Source: Ectobius pallidus
Lineage: Eukaryota > Arthropoda > Insecta > Blattodea > Ectobiidae
Direction: 5' to 3'
Assembly: GCA_964059195.1 (NCBI GenBank)
Contig: CAXKWD010000006.1
Span: 6,812,530 to 6,876,529, forward strand
DNA: 64,000 nt
This document shows, one piece after another, positions 11,103 to 21,129 of this stretch. The notes beneath the pieces are model-generated. The model was not told the origin of the DNA. It was given only the letters and a program-made list of their open reading frames with translations, and did no database searches. Both the position numbers and the translations under genes were made by a program. The first letter of the stretch is position 1, and the number at the start of each line of letters is the position of its first letter.

Positions 11103-11645
11103 GAGCCTTTTCACACTGCGTCACTTGTGACAGTCACCGGAGAAAAAGCATTGATTTAAATGAGAGCGTTCACACTGGGACACAAGTGAGGGACAACAAT
11201 GAGCTCTGTCCCAAACCCCTTGCTGAGGTTCTCGGGAAAGGTTTTTTAAAAGATCTATGGGAGATAGAGTCTGTCAATAGCCCTACGTGAACACTGTTTG
11301 ATAATACCGATGCCATGGAAACAGAGCCCTTTTTGAGGGGTTTTTAGGGCTAACAATTTAAAAAAATTATTTTTTGGAATTTTCCTGTGATTTACAGCCT
11401 AAAAGCTATATGTGTACCAAATTTCAAGTTTCTAGCTCCTGGAAATGGGCAAACATTAATGTCAATGAGTTTGTGAGTCAGTCAGCCATGTGGCTTAAAA
11501 TTATAGGGATTCAGTTTTATAGTCGAGCTCAGCAAACCTAGTTATCCAGCCATGAGTTTAAAGCAGTTACAAATTGTTTTATCATGTAGTTACTATTGGC
11601 AATACTAGCGGTGACCATCACAAGTGACCCAGTGTGAAAAGGCCC
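11103..11645. mobile_element. PIF/Harbinger-type MITE, TTA target duplication
   Basis: Inverted ends GAGCCTTTTCACACTG / CAGTGTGAAAAGGCCC, extended by GTCACTTGTGA, give more than 35 bp of terminal repeat. TTA flanks both sides (11100-11102, 11646-11648), the target used by PIF/Harbinger. 543 bp, no coding capacity. Confidence 0.82.
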
Positions 11646-11689
11646 TTAGTAACGAACATCCATTGAGTGTCCAAGTACTTTTTTTAGAA

Positions 11690-12304
11690 TAGAACACTTT
11701 ATTGATCGTTAGACAACACATGTTACAAAACTAAGATACAGAAGATAATAAAAATATCCACTTATGTTACAATATACAATGTACAAACAGTAGTAAAATA
11801 CAAAGTTAAATATATGTGTATACATTAAGGTATCACAGTTAAAATATAATTTCTTGAAAGCATAGTACCAGGTTATTTAGATATATAGAGTAAGTTAAGT
11901 AACACCATATCATAAATTACATTGCTTCGGAGTATGTTTTTTAATTTGGTTTTATAAGATTTAATCGAAAGAGCTTGTATGTTATGATGTAACATATTGT
12001 AAAGTTTCAAGCCTATATGGCTGTAGTGTCTGTGTGATTTGGGAAGTCTTGTGTGTGGGATATCCAAATTATTTGTGTTCCTTGTGTAATAGGCATGTAT
12101 TTGATTTCGTTCACTGAATTGAGTTACATTTTCTTTAATACAGATTAAACAGTGATAAATATAGAGAGATGGTAGAGTCATTATTTTAAGTTCTTGAAAA
12201 GCAGTTCTACATGTGTGGGAAGGATTCAGTCCTTTTATGATTCTAATGGCTTTCAACTGTATACTTAGGTCTATCTTGACGTTACTGAGGAAGACAAATA
12301 ACAT
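11690..12304 (-). pseudogene. LINE reverse transcriptase C-terminal end (copy B)
   Basis: About 143 codons on the minus strand encode the tail that follows the RT domain in Jockey/CR1-like insect LINEs: 'KAIRIIKGLNPSHTCR', then 'LKIMTLPSLYIY', 'IKENV' and 'IHAYYTRNTNNLDIP'. A 3' untranslated stretch follows to about 11690, where the plus strand shows a T run that would be the A tail. The RT core is absent (5' truncation, usual for LINEs). Similar to the tail of copy A (13150-13458) but a separate insertion. Confidence 0.8.
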
Positions 12305-12724
12305 GATTGTAATTTAATTTATTCTTGTGCCACACACTATTACACCCTTGGCGTTACAAAGGTTTTCACCATAGGGTGTACCTCCTACCATTACAAACTA
12401 ATAGGTTTCATAGGTTTATTTCGTCCACTTTATCATTACAAAATGATGGGACATGATAAAATTAAGGTACAATACAATTAAAAGGCACAACAAATGACAT
12501 AATACAATACAAATTGAATACAACATAAATAATTACAATAAAAATAGTATTCATTACTACAGGAATTTAACATAGGTGATCTTAGAGTGATCAAGTCATC
12601 TGCCTGACAATCCAGGTGACCATACAGATCCAGAACAAAAAAAGAAAAAGAATCAAACATTATATAATAACTTGAACTGAATTGAAACCGAACAGAAGAA
12701 CTCTAAGTACTAATAAATGATTGT
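12305..12724. other. Spacer, no recognised gene
   Basis: AT-rich, with 'GGTTTATTTCGTCCACTTTATCATTACAAAATGATGGGAC'-like low-complexity content. Probably LINE untranslated sequence; nothing coding recognised. Confidence 0.3.
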
Positions 12725-13075
12725 GCAATAAAAAATAACGAATCTTCTAAAACCCTAATACATATTTTAACAACAGTGTTGTTAGAAATATTGAGAGACT
12801 GAAGATATGCATTGACAAAAGTGAAACTTGCACCGCGTGCGCCAAAAAGCAGACCCTTCACCTCTCATGCATTAACTAAGGTGAGGGATGCATGGTGTAT
12901 ATGGCCTCCTTTTCCGCACTCACATGCTTAGCTTGTTCCCTATCCTCTTCCAAGCGAACTGTTGGATCCAAAATAAACCCCCGTTTTACAGTTCTATTAA
13001 TAGCTATTATGTCGGCTCTTCGATTACTGCCATCTTCAGCATTACTTATATCAACTGATAATTATGATTTAGACT
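12725..13075 (-). pseudogene. LINE C-terminal fragment of a second type (copy C)
   Basis: On the minus strand a conserved tail can be read in pieces: 'RRADIIAINRTVKRGFILDP', 'TVRLEEDREQAK', then 'VKGLLFGARGASF'. This block (ADIIAI / GFILDPTVR / GLLxGARG) is one I associate with the C-terminus of insect LINE proteins. Frame breaks lie between the blocks, so it is a dead fragment. Distinct from copies A and B. Confidence 0.55.
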
Positions 13076-13149
13076 AAGTATGGAGTTGTTTAGTTAAAAT
13101 TTTTAGCCTAAGTAATCTTTAATGCTAAGGAACTGTCCATCCAGAAGAA

Positions 13150-13458
13150 TTTTATTTGTTATTTATGTTATTTATCGTTACATACATACATAATTACATT
13201 TCATTATTTACATTATTTCACATTTAGTACAAGTAAAAACAAAACCCAACAGAAAATACTAATTCTATTTTAGCATTTAAAATGTAAGGTATGCCCCTAG
13301 ATGAGCCAAGCTCGCAAATATCTTTTAATTTTTTCTTAAAGTTATGATATTAGATTTTGCTATTTCTGATGGCAATTTATTATACATGAGAATTCCTGTG
13401 GGGGATATCCTAAGTAAGGTTTTGGGAAGTGTAAGTTATTAAAATATGTTCTTGTATG
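13150..13458 (-). pseudogene. LINE copy A, C-terminal tail
   Basis: Minus-strand coding for 'YHTRTYFNNLHFPKTLLR' and 'MYNKLPSEIAKSNI', the tail after the RT domain, followed by a 3' untranslated region to about 13150. It is the continuation of 14123-14587 from which it is separated by the hAT MITE at 13467-14114. Confidence 0.75.
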
Positions 13459-13466
13459 ATAATTAT

Positions 13467-14114
13467 CAGGGCCCGGATTCTGATTACCTGAAATTGTTTG
13501 AAAAATGACCTTTAAAATGACCCTAAATTTTAAAAAGAAATTGACTTAATAATTATAAAGAATGACCTGAAAACTGACATTTTATTTATAAAAAATTATT
13601 ATTGTACACTAATTTGTACATAATTGTAAAAAAGGTAAATGCAGAAAGGACGTTGTACGTCGAAAAACTTTGTTCTTTATTGGAGCATTTGACAAGAAAA
13701 GTAAGAATTTTTTTTAAAAAGTAGATCCTACAAAAATGTTGCATTATAGTAACCTAGTAATTTATTTAATTATTACCTGTATGGAAAAAAAAAAAAAAAA
13801 ACTTGTTAACCCTACCGCATTAAACAAACAATACTTCAGAGACAGCACCGTTAGTGACAAAAAAAAAGTTAACCCACTCAATGTAAATGCATGAAAATGG
13901 CAAAATAAAGAAGCAAATGACAAGAAAATGACAAAATAATGATGTAAAATTGAAATAAATGCCCCAGAAATGTAAAATGGTACAAAATGACAAAAAAGAC
14001 TTAATAAAAATGCATTTCTACAATCTAGAGGCCATGATTAGGATTTATCTAGAAGTTGGCAATGTCTATGCAGCATCAATAAAAAGATGAAATGTCATTA
14101 GAATCCGGGCCCTG
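13467..14114. mobile_element. hAT-type MITE inserted in LINE copy A
   Basis: Ends CAGGGCCCGGATTCT and AGAATCCGGGCCCTG are inverted repeats. Flanks are a perfect 8-bp duplication ATAATTAT (13459-13466, 14115-14122). 648 bp, rich in AAAATGAC words, no coding capacity. The insertion splits the LINE tail; the two halves read on either side. Confidence 0.9.
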
Positions 14115-14122
14115 ATAATTAT

Positions 14123-14587
14123 GTACCTTAGAATTTAGACGAAATTCAGTTTTATTCTTATGGTTGAAGAGTAATGTTTCAAACATATATAAGCACGGTA
14201 CAGGTAAGATTTATATTTTTCCAAAGAACTCTCTGGTTGATGTTCTTACGGGTAAATGGAAAACTGTTTTTCTTATCAGCTTCTGCAATTTGAATATGCA
14301 GTCAGCTTTTGGAGATGAGCCCCAGAAGGGGATCCCGTATCTGATTAGGGATTCAACATAGCAATAGTAGACTATTTTCAAGACTTGTATGGAGCAAGCA
14401 TTAGACAGAACATGAAGAGCAAAGAAAAGTTTGCAGAGGCGTTTATTGAGCTCAGAAATGTGCTTTTCCCAAGAAAAGTCAGAATCAATCCAAACTCCAA
14501 GAAATTTAGTCTCACTTTTAATAGCTAAAGGATAATTATGAGGACTCAAGAGATAATGGAACTTAATACAGTGAAGCAACAAAGTTA
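14123..14587 (-). pseudogene. LINE copy A, RT thumb region
   Basis: Minus-strand open frame (best part 14211-14582) with the post-palm RT motifs 'KFLGVWIDSDFSWEKHI', 'LCKLFFALHVL', 'LKIVYYCYVESLIRYGIPFW' and 'KLQKLIRK'. The frame ends at a stop near 14211, then continues as 'PVPCLYMFETLLFNHKNKTE' down to the MITE. The palm part of the same element lies at 16160-16395, beyond a composite insertion that begins at 14588. Confidence 0.85.
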
Positions 14588-15474
14588 TGTAATTAACAAA
14601 GTTGTTGACTATTAAACACTTTAGGCCTCACTTTTCCTTACATTTTTGCAGGACGTACGTTTCATGGGCTTTGCCCACATTTTCAACTGCTTGTCAACTG
14701 TCTATTTTCTGCTTGGAGAACACTGGCGCCTTCTGGATTTGGTTTAACAAACTTTTTGATCAAGTTTTCTTCTAGCAGTATTTCAAAATTCATCAATTTA
14801 TCTTCATACTTTTTCATATAAATCTTTTCCCAAACTTCCAGATCTTTTTGTTTATTAACTGATTTCAATAGGTTGGCTTCCTTAAGGATGTGATGATTCT
14901 TATTCCAACAATGAGCTGCTACTGCTGATTTGTCTATTTGACAGTATTTAATATTCCTTAGGTGTTCTTTTAGTCTAGTGTCTATATTTCTTTTTGTTTT
15001 ACCTATATATGTTTCATTGCATTTAGAACAGTTTATCTGGTAGATACCTGCCTTATATAGGTAAAACTAAAAGAAATATAAACACTAGACTAAAAGAACA
15101 CCTAAGGAAAATTAAATACTGTCAAATAGACAAATCAGCAGTAGCAGCTCGTTGTTGGAATAAGAATCATCACATCCTTAAGGAAGCCAACCTATTGAAA
15201 TCAGTTAATAAACAAAAAGATCTGGAAGTTTGGGAAAAGATTTATATGAAAAAGTATGAAGATAAACTGATGAATTTTGAAATACCGCTAGAAGAAAACT
15301 TGATCAAAAAGTTTGTTAAACCAAAACCAGAAGGCGCCAGTGTTCTCCAAGCAGAAAATAGACAGTTGACAAGCAGTTGAAAATGTGGGCAAAGCCCATG
15401 AAACGTACGTCCTGCAAAAATTTAAGGAAAAGTGAGGCCTAAAGTGTTTAATAGTCAACAACTTTGTTAATTAC
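14588..15474. mobile_element. Head-to-head inverted pair of Penelope-like 3' ends (GIY-YIG domain)
   Basis: Two arms of 423 bp (14588-15010 minus, 15052-15474 plus) are near-identical inverted copies. Each encodes the C-terminal part of a Penelope-like protein: a GIY-YIG endonuclease segment ('TYIGKTKRNIDTRLKEHL' in the left arm, which keeps more of the 5' side) and a 61-codon tail that differs in only two residues between arms. A 41-bp asymmetric loop joins them. Such partial inverted copies are a known product of Penelope-like insertion. A 17-bp direct repeat ATAGCTAAAGGATAATT occurs at 14521-14537 and 15475-15491. It may be a target duplication, although sequence between 14538 and 14587 still reads as LINE. 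Confidence 0.85.
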
Positions 15475-15502
15475 ATAGCTAAAGGATAATTGTTAATTTG
15501 CA

Positions 15503-15620
15503 CAAGTAAGATATATGCATATGCATTCATGTACTACAGATTTTTGTCTCTGTTGGACATTACATGATAACATATGTCCAACAGAGACAATAACCTATGG
15601 CTCATGAATGCATATATATC
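15503..15620. repeat. Small foldback repeat
   Basis: Imperfect inverted arms of about 54 bp: TGCATTCATG ... GTCTCTGTTGGACAT, then ATGTCCAACAGAGAC ... CATGAATGCA, around a short loop. No gene. Could be a small MITE. Confidence 0.7.
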
Positions 15621-15785
15621 TATCTTGAATGTTACTGTACAATAACAGTGGAAGCCCAGTCACAAAAATCACTACTTAGTGTGCCTCACAGTACTGCATA
15701 TGACATAACTTGTCTGTCAGTGAGGTAGACCATTAAGGGCAATTAGTCATAGGAGAGAGGTTCTTTCTGGCGCTGTGAAGTGAAC

Positions 15786-15859
15786 TCTGGCGTAGCTCAG
15801 TTGGTAAGAGCATTGGCATGGATAGCCAAAGGTCCTGGGTTCAAGTCCCAGTGTCAGAG
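15786..15859 (+). tRNA. tRNA-like gene (cloverleaf with GGA anticodon position), possibly a SINE head
   Basis: The sequence folds as a full cloverleaf: a 7-bp acceptor stem TCTGGCG/TGTCAGA with two G-T pairs, a D arm GCTC/GAGC, an anticodon stem TTGGC/GCCAA with loop ATGGATA, a 5-nt variable loop, a T arm CTGGG/CCCAG with TTCAAGT loop, and discriminator G. A box (TAGCTCAGTTGG) and B box (GGTTCAAGTCC) are good and a TTTTT terminator follows at once (15862). The anticodon position reads GGA (serine codons UCC/UCU), but real tRNA-Ser has a long variable arm and this does not. It is therefore either a tRNA-derived repeat head or a tRNA relic with a changed anticodon loop; I favour the repeat. Confidence 0.6.
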
Positions 15860-15919
15860 GAATTTTTATCCTATAATACAAGTATTATCTTGCATAAAAA
15901 GTTATTGTTTTGGGCCCGA

Positions 15920-16125
15920 GAATTAAAGTGAAGGTTAAAGATTCTTGAGATCGGGATTTGCACACAAACTTCACTTAATAGGCATATTTACCTCATAGTG
16001 ACAGTCAGATCAACTGATGATGGTGGAAATTGTCCATCGAAATGCATTCTGAGGTAAATATACCTATTAAGTGAAGTTTGTGTGTAAATCCCGAACTCAA
16101 CAATCTTTAAGTTTGAAATCACTTC
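15920..16125. repeat. Foldback repeat with CTGATGA-hairpin-GAAA centre
   Basis: Inverted arms of about 56 bp with about five mismatches (GGGATTTGCACACAAACTT ... TATTTACCTCA against its reverse complement at 16041-16100). The centre reads CTGATGA (16014-16020), a GATGG/CCATC stem, then GAAA (16039-16042). This pattern is common at Penelope-like element ends. No gene. Confidence 0.65.
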
Positions 16126-16159
16126 ACTGTGTATCTTCCCAACTCTAATTATAATAAAG

Positions 16160-16395
16160 TGAAGGTATTCACATGTCGACATTAATTAATAACACATTTT
16201 CTTTAAGCCAACGTTCATTGTTATTGTTAACTTCATTTACTTTAATTTGAAGTGAGTTAATATCAGTGCAGTTTAGTGTGAGATTTGTGTTGTCTGCAAA
16301 CATGATAGATTGTGCATGAGGTATATTGAATGGAAAATCATTAATGAAAAATTAGAAAAAGTATTGAGCCTTGGGGACACACGTTCAACATTTAG
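16160..16395 (-). pseudogene. LINE copy A, RT palm (FADD-type active site)
   Basis: On the minus strand, after a degraded 'VPQGSIL' entry, the sequence reads 'INDFPFNIPHAQSIMFADNTN', the RT block with the [YF]ADD catalytic site (here the second D is N), then 'WLKENVLLIN'. This is the upstream part of the LINE whose thumb is at 14123-14587. The missing catalytic aspartate and a frame break show it is inactive. Confidence 0.7.
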
Positions 16396-17185
16396 GCCCG
16401 GTATTATAAACAAAGTTGATCTTTAGATTAAGTTAAACCTAATCTAAAGTTTAACTCTAGCTGCCGTTTTATAATGTTCTGGTTAAGTTAAACCGTAGTG
16501 CAATGGTGTTGGTAGACCTGTTGGCTGAGAAAAGAAGACGAATTGGCCTTGGAAATAAAAGAAAAACAATAAAGATCTGCTAATTCACTTGTATTTGTTT
16601 GTATATTACGACGAAAATGACTGACACAAATATTTCAAAACGTTGCCAAAACTTTTCATTCCAATGAAGTAGAATTGTTAGTCAATCTAGTTCGAAAGTG
16701 TAGCGAGATCGTAGAATGCTAAAAGATGAATGCTACAATCTGGAAAGAGAAAGAAGCAGCAAGGGGGAAGTTATGCGATGAATTCAATGCCTGCAGTGGC
16801 AGCGTTGTGAGGTCAGTAAAAAATCTTCGTATGAAATACGAAAATCTTAAGAAATGTAGCAAGACGAAATTCGCAGAGGAGAAGCAACACGTACATAAGA
16901 CTGGTGGGGGCACTGCTTCAGTTGTAAAAGTTACGCTCATTGATAATATGATAAAAGGAAATTATAGGTGACAGTAGCACTGGAAGCATTGTACAATAGT
17001 GATGATATAAATGTTCCAGAAAGTATGCCTAATTCAACCTGGATGAAATGGAATCCGAGTATGTTGAATGAACCCATTTCAACTCCCCTACTCACCGATG
17101 CCAATATACTGATTGAAGAAGTAGATGTTGATGGCAACTTTGTTTCATCTCAACGGAATTCTAATGGCAACACTGTGCCGTGTGT

Positions 17186-18171
17186 ATTTCGGCACTTTAT
17201 TTATATATCGTCCCCTGTATGCCAAACTAGCGAAAGTGCAATACATATTTAATGCACTTTCGCTAGTTTGCCATACAGGGGACGATATATATTATTGTCT
17301 TGTTTACTTACGTATTTTGCCAGTTACATACATTTCCAGTTTCTTTATGGCAGCCATCTTTCTTTTGTTCTGAGTGTGTTTAGTTTTTCTCTTTCTACTT
17401 CTACGCCCCCTATATAGCTTTGTTTGCGGGGTTTATTATTTTTCCGGCGCAGCGCCTCTCGCGGCCGGTTCGCGTATGTTTGTAATAGGGGCATTTTTGC
17501 TCAGGGAGTTGAAGTTTGGATTTCCTCAGAGTAAGACGTCCTCCGTGATCGTCCGCCTGTAGGGCTTCCATCCGGCATGCCTTGAGTTCGCTACTTCTAT
17601 ATACCAGCAGGTACCTTATGTTTAGTTTGTAATTTCTAGTTTTTCGCTGGTGGGCTTTTGATTTTTCTACTTTGTTTCGGTTTTGCCCACCAGCTTTGAT
17701 TTACATTTCGTTTTTCTTCTTTTATTCCACTTTGCATAGATTCATGTTAGGTTAAAATTTTCTTTGGTTTTTTTTTTTGTTACGAAGAAGGATGGCTCGC
17801 CGATCTATCATAATTCTCGTAAGGCCTTAAGCCGTATGAGTTGGGCCTTCAGCCTTATTATACTGGGTAATTTTTTTTAGCAAAGCTTTGCTATTTGTAA
17901 TTATTATTGAAGCTTTCTGTATTTTGATTGATGTCTTGCCTTTTAAACTGACGTTATTCATACCAGATCTTTCGCCTCACCTTTATTCGGGCCCTCAGCC
18001 TTGATGTTTTTTTCTTTGGTTTAGAAAGCTTTCGCTATTTGTAATTATTTCTGAAGCTTCCTGTGTTTTGCCTTATTAAGCTCCCGCTTATCTTGTAATA
18101 AAATCTAATACTCATTTTGATAATTACTGATTTATATGTAAAATGCGTACCCTATTCTATCCTAACTCACA
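17186..18171. mobile_element. Insertion within the Myb/SANT gene, class unknown
   Basis: This segment interrupts coding sequence that resumes on the other side. It starts with a near-perfect hairpin (arms 17202-17240 and 17253-17291). It also contains a small CpG-rich stretch near 17440-17475, an inverted GCTGGTGGGC / GCCCACCAGC pair near 17646 and 17683, and pyrimidine-rich sequence. I recognise no protein and no clear target duplication, so both edges are estimates. Confidence 0.5.
17202..17291. repeat. 39-bp inverted repeat (hairpin)
   Basis: Two 39-bp arms, 17202-17240 and 17253-17291, are reverse complements except for one base, around a 12-nt loop. They would form a very stable hairpin. 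Could be a terminal structure of the insertion at 17186-18171. Confidence 0.9.
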
Positions 18172-18469
18172 TGTTTCCGACATTCTATAGTGCGGCTCTG
18201 GAAAAAGCCCTTAAAGCACGTTACAACACCATGGAGTCAAAGAGAAGAAAGAAGAATGATTTGACAATGGACTGCAGGATAAAATACAAGACATTATGAG
18301 ATGCGCGCTGTGAGCTAATAAAATTACAGAAAGAAGTGTGGAACGGGATATGTTGCTGAAAGAAGGACATAAACTGAAAATGGACTACATGAAGAGAGAA
18401 GCAGAGCTAAATGAAGAGAAATTGAAGCTAGAAATTTTATTATTAAAGAGACAGTTAAATGAAAATTGA

Positions 18470-18864
18470 ACTCAGTTTTGTTCAGTGTAAGTTTATTTCA
18501 ATCACAGCTAAAATAAAATGCTATTCATTGTATTTGGGTCAAGAACCTTCTGAAGATGTGTGCCCAAGATTGGTGACAAGTTTCTCTTATTTTTAAGGGG
18601 ACTTTACATGAAGAAATCTTTGCTTTTAGCGATTTTCTCAAAAACGGCTCAAACGATTTTTTTTAAAATTTGCACATGTGTAGCTTATAGTGAGAGCTAA
18701 AACTTTTGTTTGAAACATTTTTCGAAAAAACTCTCTGAAGGGTAGTTACAAGCCACCCACTGTTTGCAGAAAGTTGGTGTAAAATTGTCTTGCAATTCTG
18801 TTCCAGGATATGTGAATACTGCTAACTTTTATTTGGGCAGAGGAAGTTATGTGCCTTTTGCATC
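18470..18864. other. Spacer with shared repeat phrases
   Basis: No gene. The phrase CTCTGAAGGGTAGTTACAAG near 18730 resembles one near 25127-25150, suggesting a dispersed non-coding repeat. Confidence 0.35.
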
Positions 18865-19085
18865 AGATTTTTTTAAGGAAGGAAATGAGTATTATACATG
18901 ACCTTTTCTAGGACTTTTGAAAATGCTGTGAGAATTGAAATGGGACGATAATTTACAATATTGTTCTTATCTCCCTTTTTGAAGATAGATATAATTTCGG
19001 CAGTTTTGAATTTGTTCTGGGAAAATTCCTATAGCACTGTTAAACACACATTTTGTGACATCGAAATTTTTAGGTGTTTCTAATG
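18865..19085 (-). pseudogene. LINE RT N-terminal fragment
   Basis: Minus-strand sequence reads, with one frameshift, 'FPEQIQNCRNYIYLQKG' and 'NYRPISILTAFSKVLEKVM', RT block 1 ('K.gd..NYRPIS.L...sKilEk'). Only this block is left. Confidence 0.65.
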
Positions 19086-19104
19086 TATTGAGGCACCCTA
19101 ATAA

Positions 19105-19156
19105 CAAATTTAAAAACAGAAATTGCCTATCACCCACTGATTTTTAGTAACAAGCG
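19105..19156. repeat. Left inverted repeat flanking the 19.6-20.9 kb gene
   Basis: CTATCACCCACTG followed by ATTTTTAGTAAC; its inverted partner is at 20945-20990 (GTAGCAAAAAAACAGTGGGTGATAG). Similarity also extends outward (AAAACAGAAATTG against AAAACAGAAAATG), so the true element ends probably lie beyond both. Supports the gene being element-borne. Confidence 0.6.
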
Positions 19157-19647
19157 TTTATATTCTGCAAGTATGCAACATTTGACTCACAAAACCGTTC
19201 CAATAACAATGAAAACAAATTTAAAATAAACTCTGAATAATACATTTGTTGCTTCCAAAGAATAAAACAAGATATTCTTCTCCACCCTACCCCACCATTC
19301 ATTATTTTTTAAATAATATTTTACTGAATTAAAAAAAAAATATAACAACAAAAAAACAGCAATCATTGCAACAGTTTTGTGAGTCGCTGTATGTATATTG
19401 TACCACTTCGTGTAATGCATGTATCAGCAGTGTAGCAGTGTGTTAAGACAAGTTCCTTCCAGTATAGCCTATTACATGCAAGAAGTAGGCCTACGCACCC
19501 AAATGAGATTGTGCATTAGTAGGCATTTACCCGCATATGAAGTTACTGCATTTACTATGTTGTGTTTACTAACGTGCTTGTGTTCTACATACTTGGTTTA
19601 TTTGTATTATTGTACTGTGATTGACTGTGAATTAACAAGTCAATACA

Positions 19648-20898
19648 ATGCCTAGGCAGTGTGTAAATAGTGTCAACAGGTTTTGTTATGTGTGAGAAGA
19701 AATAATTTTTAAATCGCAAAAACTTGTGCGAAGAGCTTACGAATTTTATTTCGGAGTTAAAGCAGGAGATCAAGATAAGTCATGGGCCCCTGACATATGT
19801 TGCAAGACTTGTGTAACATTGTTAACAGGTTGATTGAAAGGTGAAAAACGTAATATGCGATTTGCAGTACCAATGGTATGGAGAGAACCAAAAGACCATC
19901 CAACAGATTGTTACTTTTACCTCACTAAAATACAGGGCATCGGACTGAAGTCCAAGGATGCTGTGCAATATCCCAATTTACCATCAGCCCGGCACGTCAA
20001 ACATAGTGAAGAACTTCCTATCCCAAACCCACCAAAATCATGGAGTTCGGACGAAGAAGAATGTGCTAGTGATCCACCTGATGTTGTGCAATTCGCACAG
20101 GAAATCGACAATGATCCAGACTTTCAAGCATCAAAATGCTCAACAAAACCACATCTGATTTCAAAAGCTGAACTGAATGATTTAGTTCGAGATTTAAAAC
20201 TAGCAAAATCACAGTCAGAACTCCTAGCATCCAGATTAAAAGGATGGAATCACCTCGAAGGTGACGTACATATAACTGGCTTTCGAAATCCTCAAAAAGG
20301 ACTTACACATTATTTCGCAGAAGAAGGGGTTTTGGTGTAGGCTACTGCATGGCTGTTGACAACTTATTTGATTCATTGGGACAGAAACAATTTGCGCCTA
20401 TTTATTGATTCTTCTAAACTTAGCTTAAAAGTATTAGATCGGAATGGAAGGGGGTTCTTGTATCTGAAACAGAAATTTTCGAGAGTTAGTGAGGCAAAAA
20501 TTAAAGAGGGCATATTTGTGGGACCGCAAGTATGAGAAATTATGAAAGATGGCAAATATGACAACATGCTGAATGAAGCTGAACTAAGAGCATGGAAAGC
20601 TTTTAAAACAGTTGTGACCAATTTTCTTGGATATGTCAAAGCTGAAAACTACAATGACCTTGTGACTGAATTACTTAGTGCCTACAGCGAAATGGGATGT
20701 AACATGTCATTACAAATTCACTTTCTGGATGCTCACCTCGATTTTATTCCTGAAAATTTGGGTACCGTAAGCGACGAACATGGGGAACAATTCCACCAGG
20801 ACATTGTTGCAACTATAGAAAAGCGATACCAAGGCAAATGGAGTCCTAGTTTGCTTGCTGATGACTGCTGGACATTTTGTAATAAAATTTTGAATTAA
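19648..20898 (+). pseudogene. Transposon-borne gene of an unassigned dispersed family
   Basis: Reading begins near ATG 19648 with cysteine-rich sequence ('MPRQCVNS', 'KSWAPDICCKTC'). It then runs through an open frame 19834-20340 ('FAVPMVWREPKDH', 'TDCYFYLTKIQGIG', 'YPNLPSARH', 'NDLVRDLKLAKSQSELLASR'), and after about 20380 through 'LFIDSSKLSLK' and 'GRGFLYLKQKFSRVSEAKIK'. The end is 'CNMSLQIHFLDAHLDF' and 'ENLGTVSDEHGEQFHQDI', with a stop at 20898. I recall such proteins as highly repeated in arthropod and cnidarian genomes but cannot name the superfamily. In-frame stops near the start, a frameshift and a probable internal deletion at about 20430 (FIDSSK joined directly to the GRGFLYL block) show it is dead. 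Confidence 0.65.
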
Positions 20899-20944
20899 AT
20901 ATAATATTAAGAACATACCGAAATTAACATATTTCAGTATAACA

Positions 20945-21030
20945 CAAAACACTTCGTAGCAAAAAAACAGTGGGTGATAGAGAAAATCCAAGGTCATTTT
21001 CTGTTTTCTGGTGAAATTTTACATAAGGTA
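20945..21030. repeat. Right inverted repeat flanking the 19.6-20.9 kb gene
   Basis: Inverted partner of 19105-19156, centred on CAGTGGGTGATAG (20962-20974). The sequence outside it (to about 21060) also looks element-derived. Confidence 0.6.
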
Positions 21031-21129
21031 TGCCTTGTTTTATCCATGTCACAAAAAAAAAGTTGATTTTTGTTTACCAGTGTAGAGATAGAAAGGTTAT
21101 ACATACACGTAAGTGGTTTGATGAGAAAT

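Larger units (their letters stand above)
16391..18468 (+). pseudogene. Myb/SANT-like accessory gene of a Harbinger-type element, split by an insertion
   Basis: A left end GGCCCGGTATTATAAAC preceded by TTA (16391-16410) suggests a PIF/Harbinger terminus. Downstream the plus strand encodes, over two frames, 'HSNEVELLVNLVRKCSEIVE' and then 'KEKEAARGKLCDEFNACSG...VKNLRMKYENLKK' and 'KTGGG'. This is a trihelix Myb/SANT DNA-binding domain as in Harbinger-associated and NAIF1-like proteins. The acidic middle continues to about 17185. After the segment 17186-18171 the C-terminal coiled coil resumes ('ALEKALKARYN', then 'ELNEEKLKLEILLLKRQLNE', stop at about 18468). Frameshifts and a stop make it a pseudogene. 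No right terminus was found. Confidence 0.7.

Noticed and set aside
14683..15380. Two 61-codon ORFs that look like a duplicated small gene on opposite strands
   Set aside because: They are the tails of the GIY-YIG protein in the two arms of the inverted Penelope-like pair.
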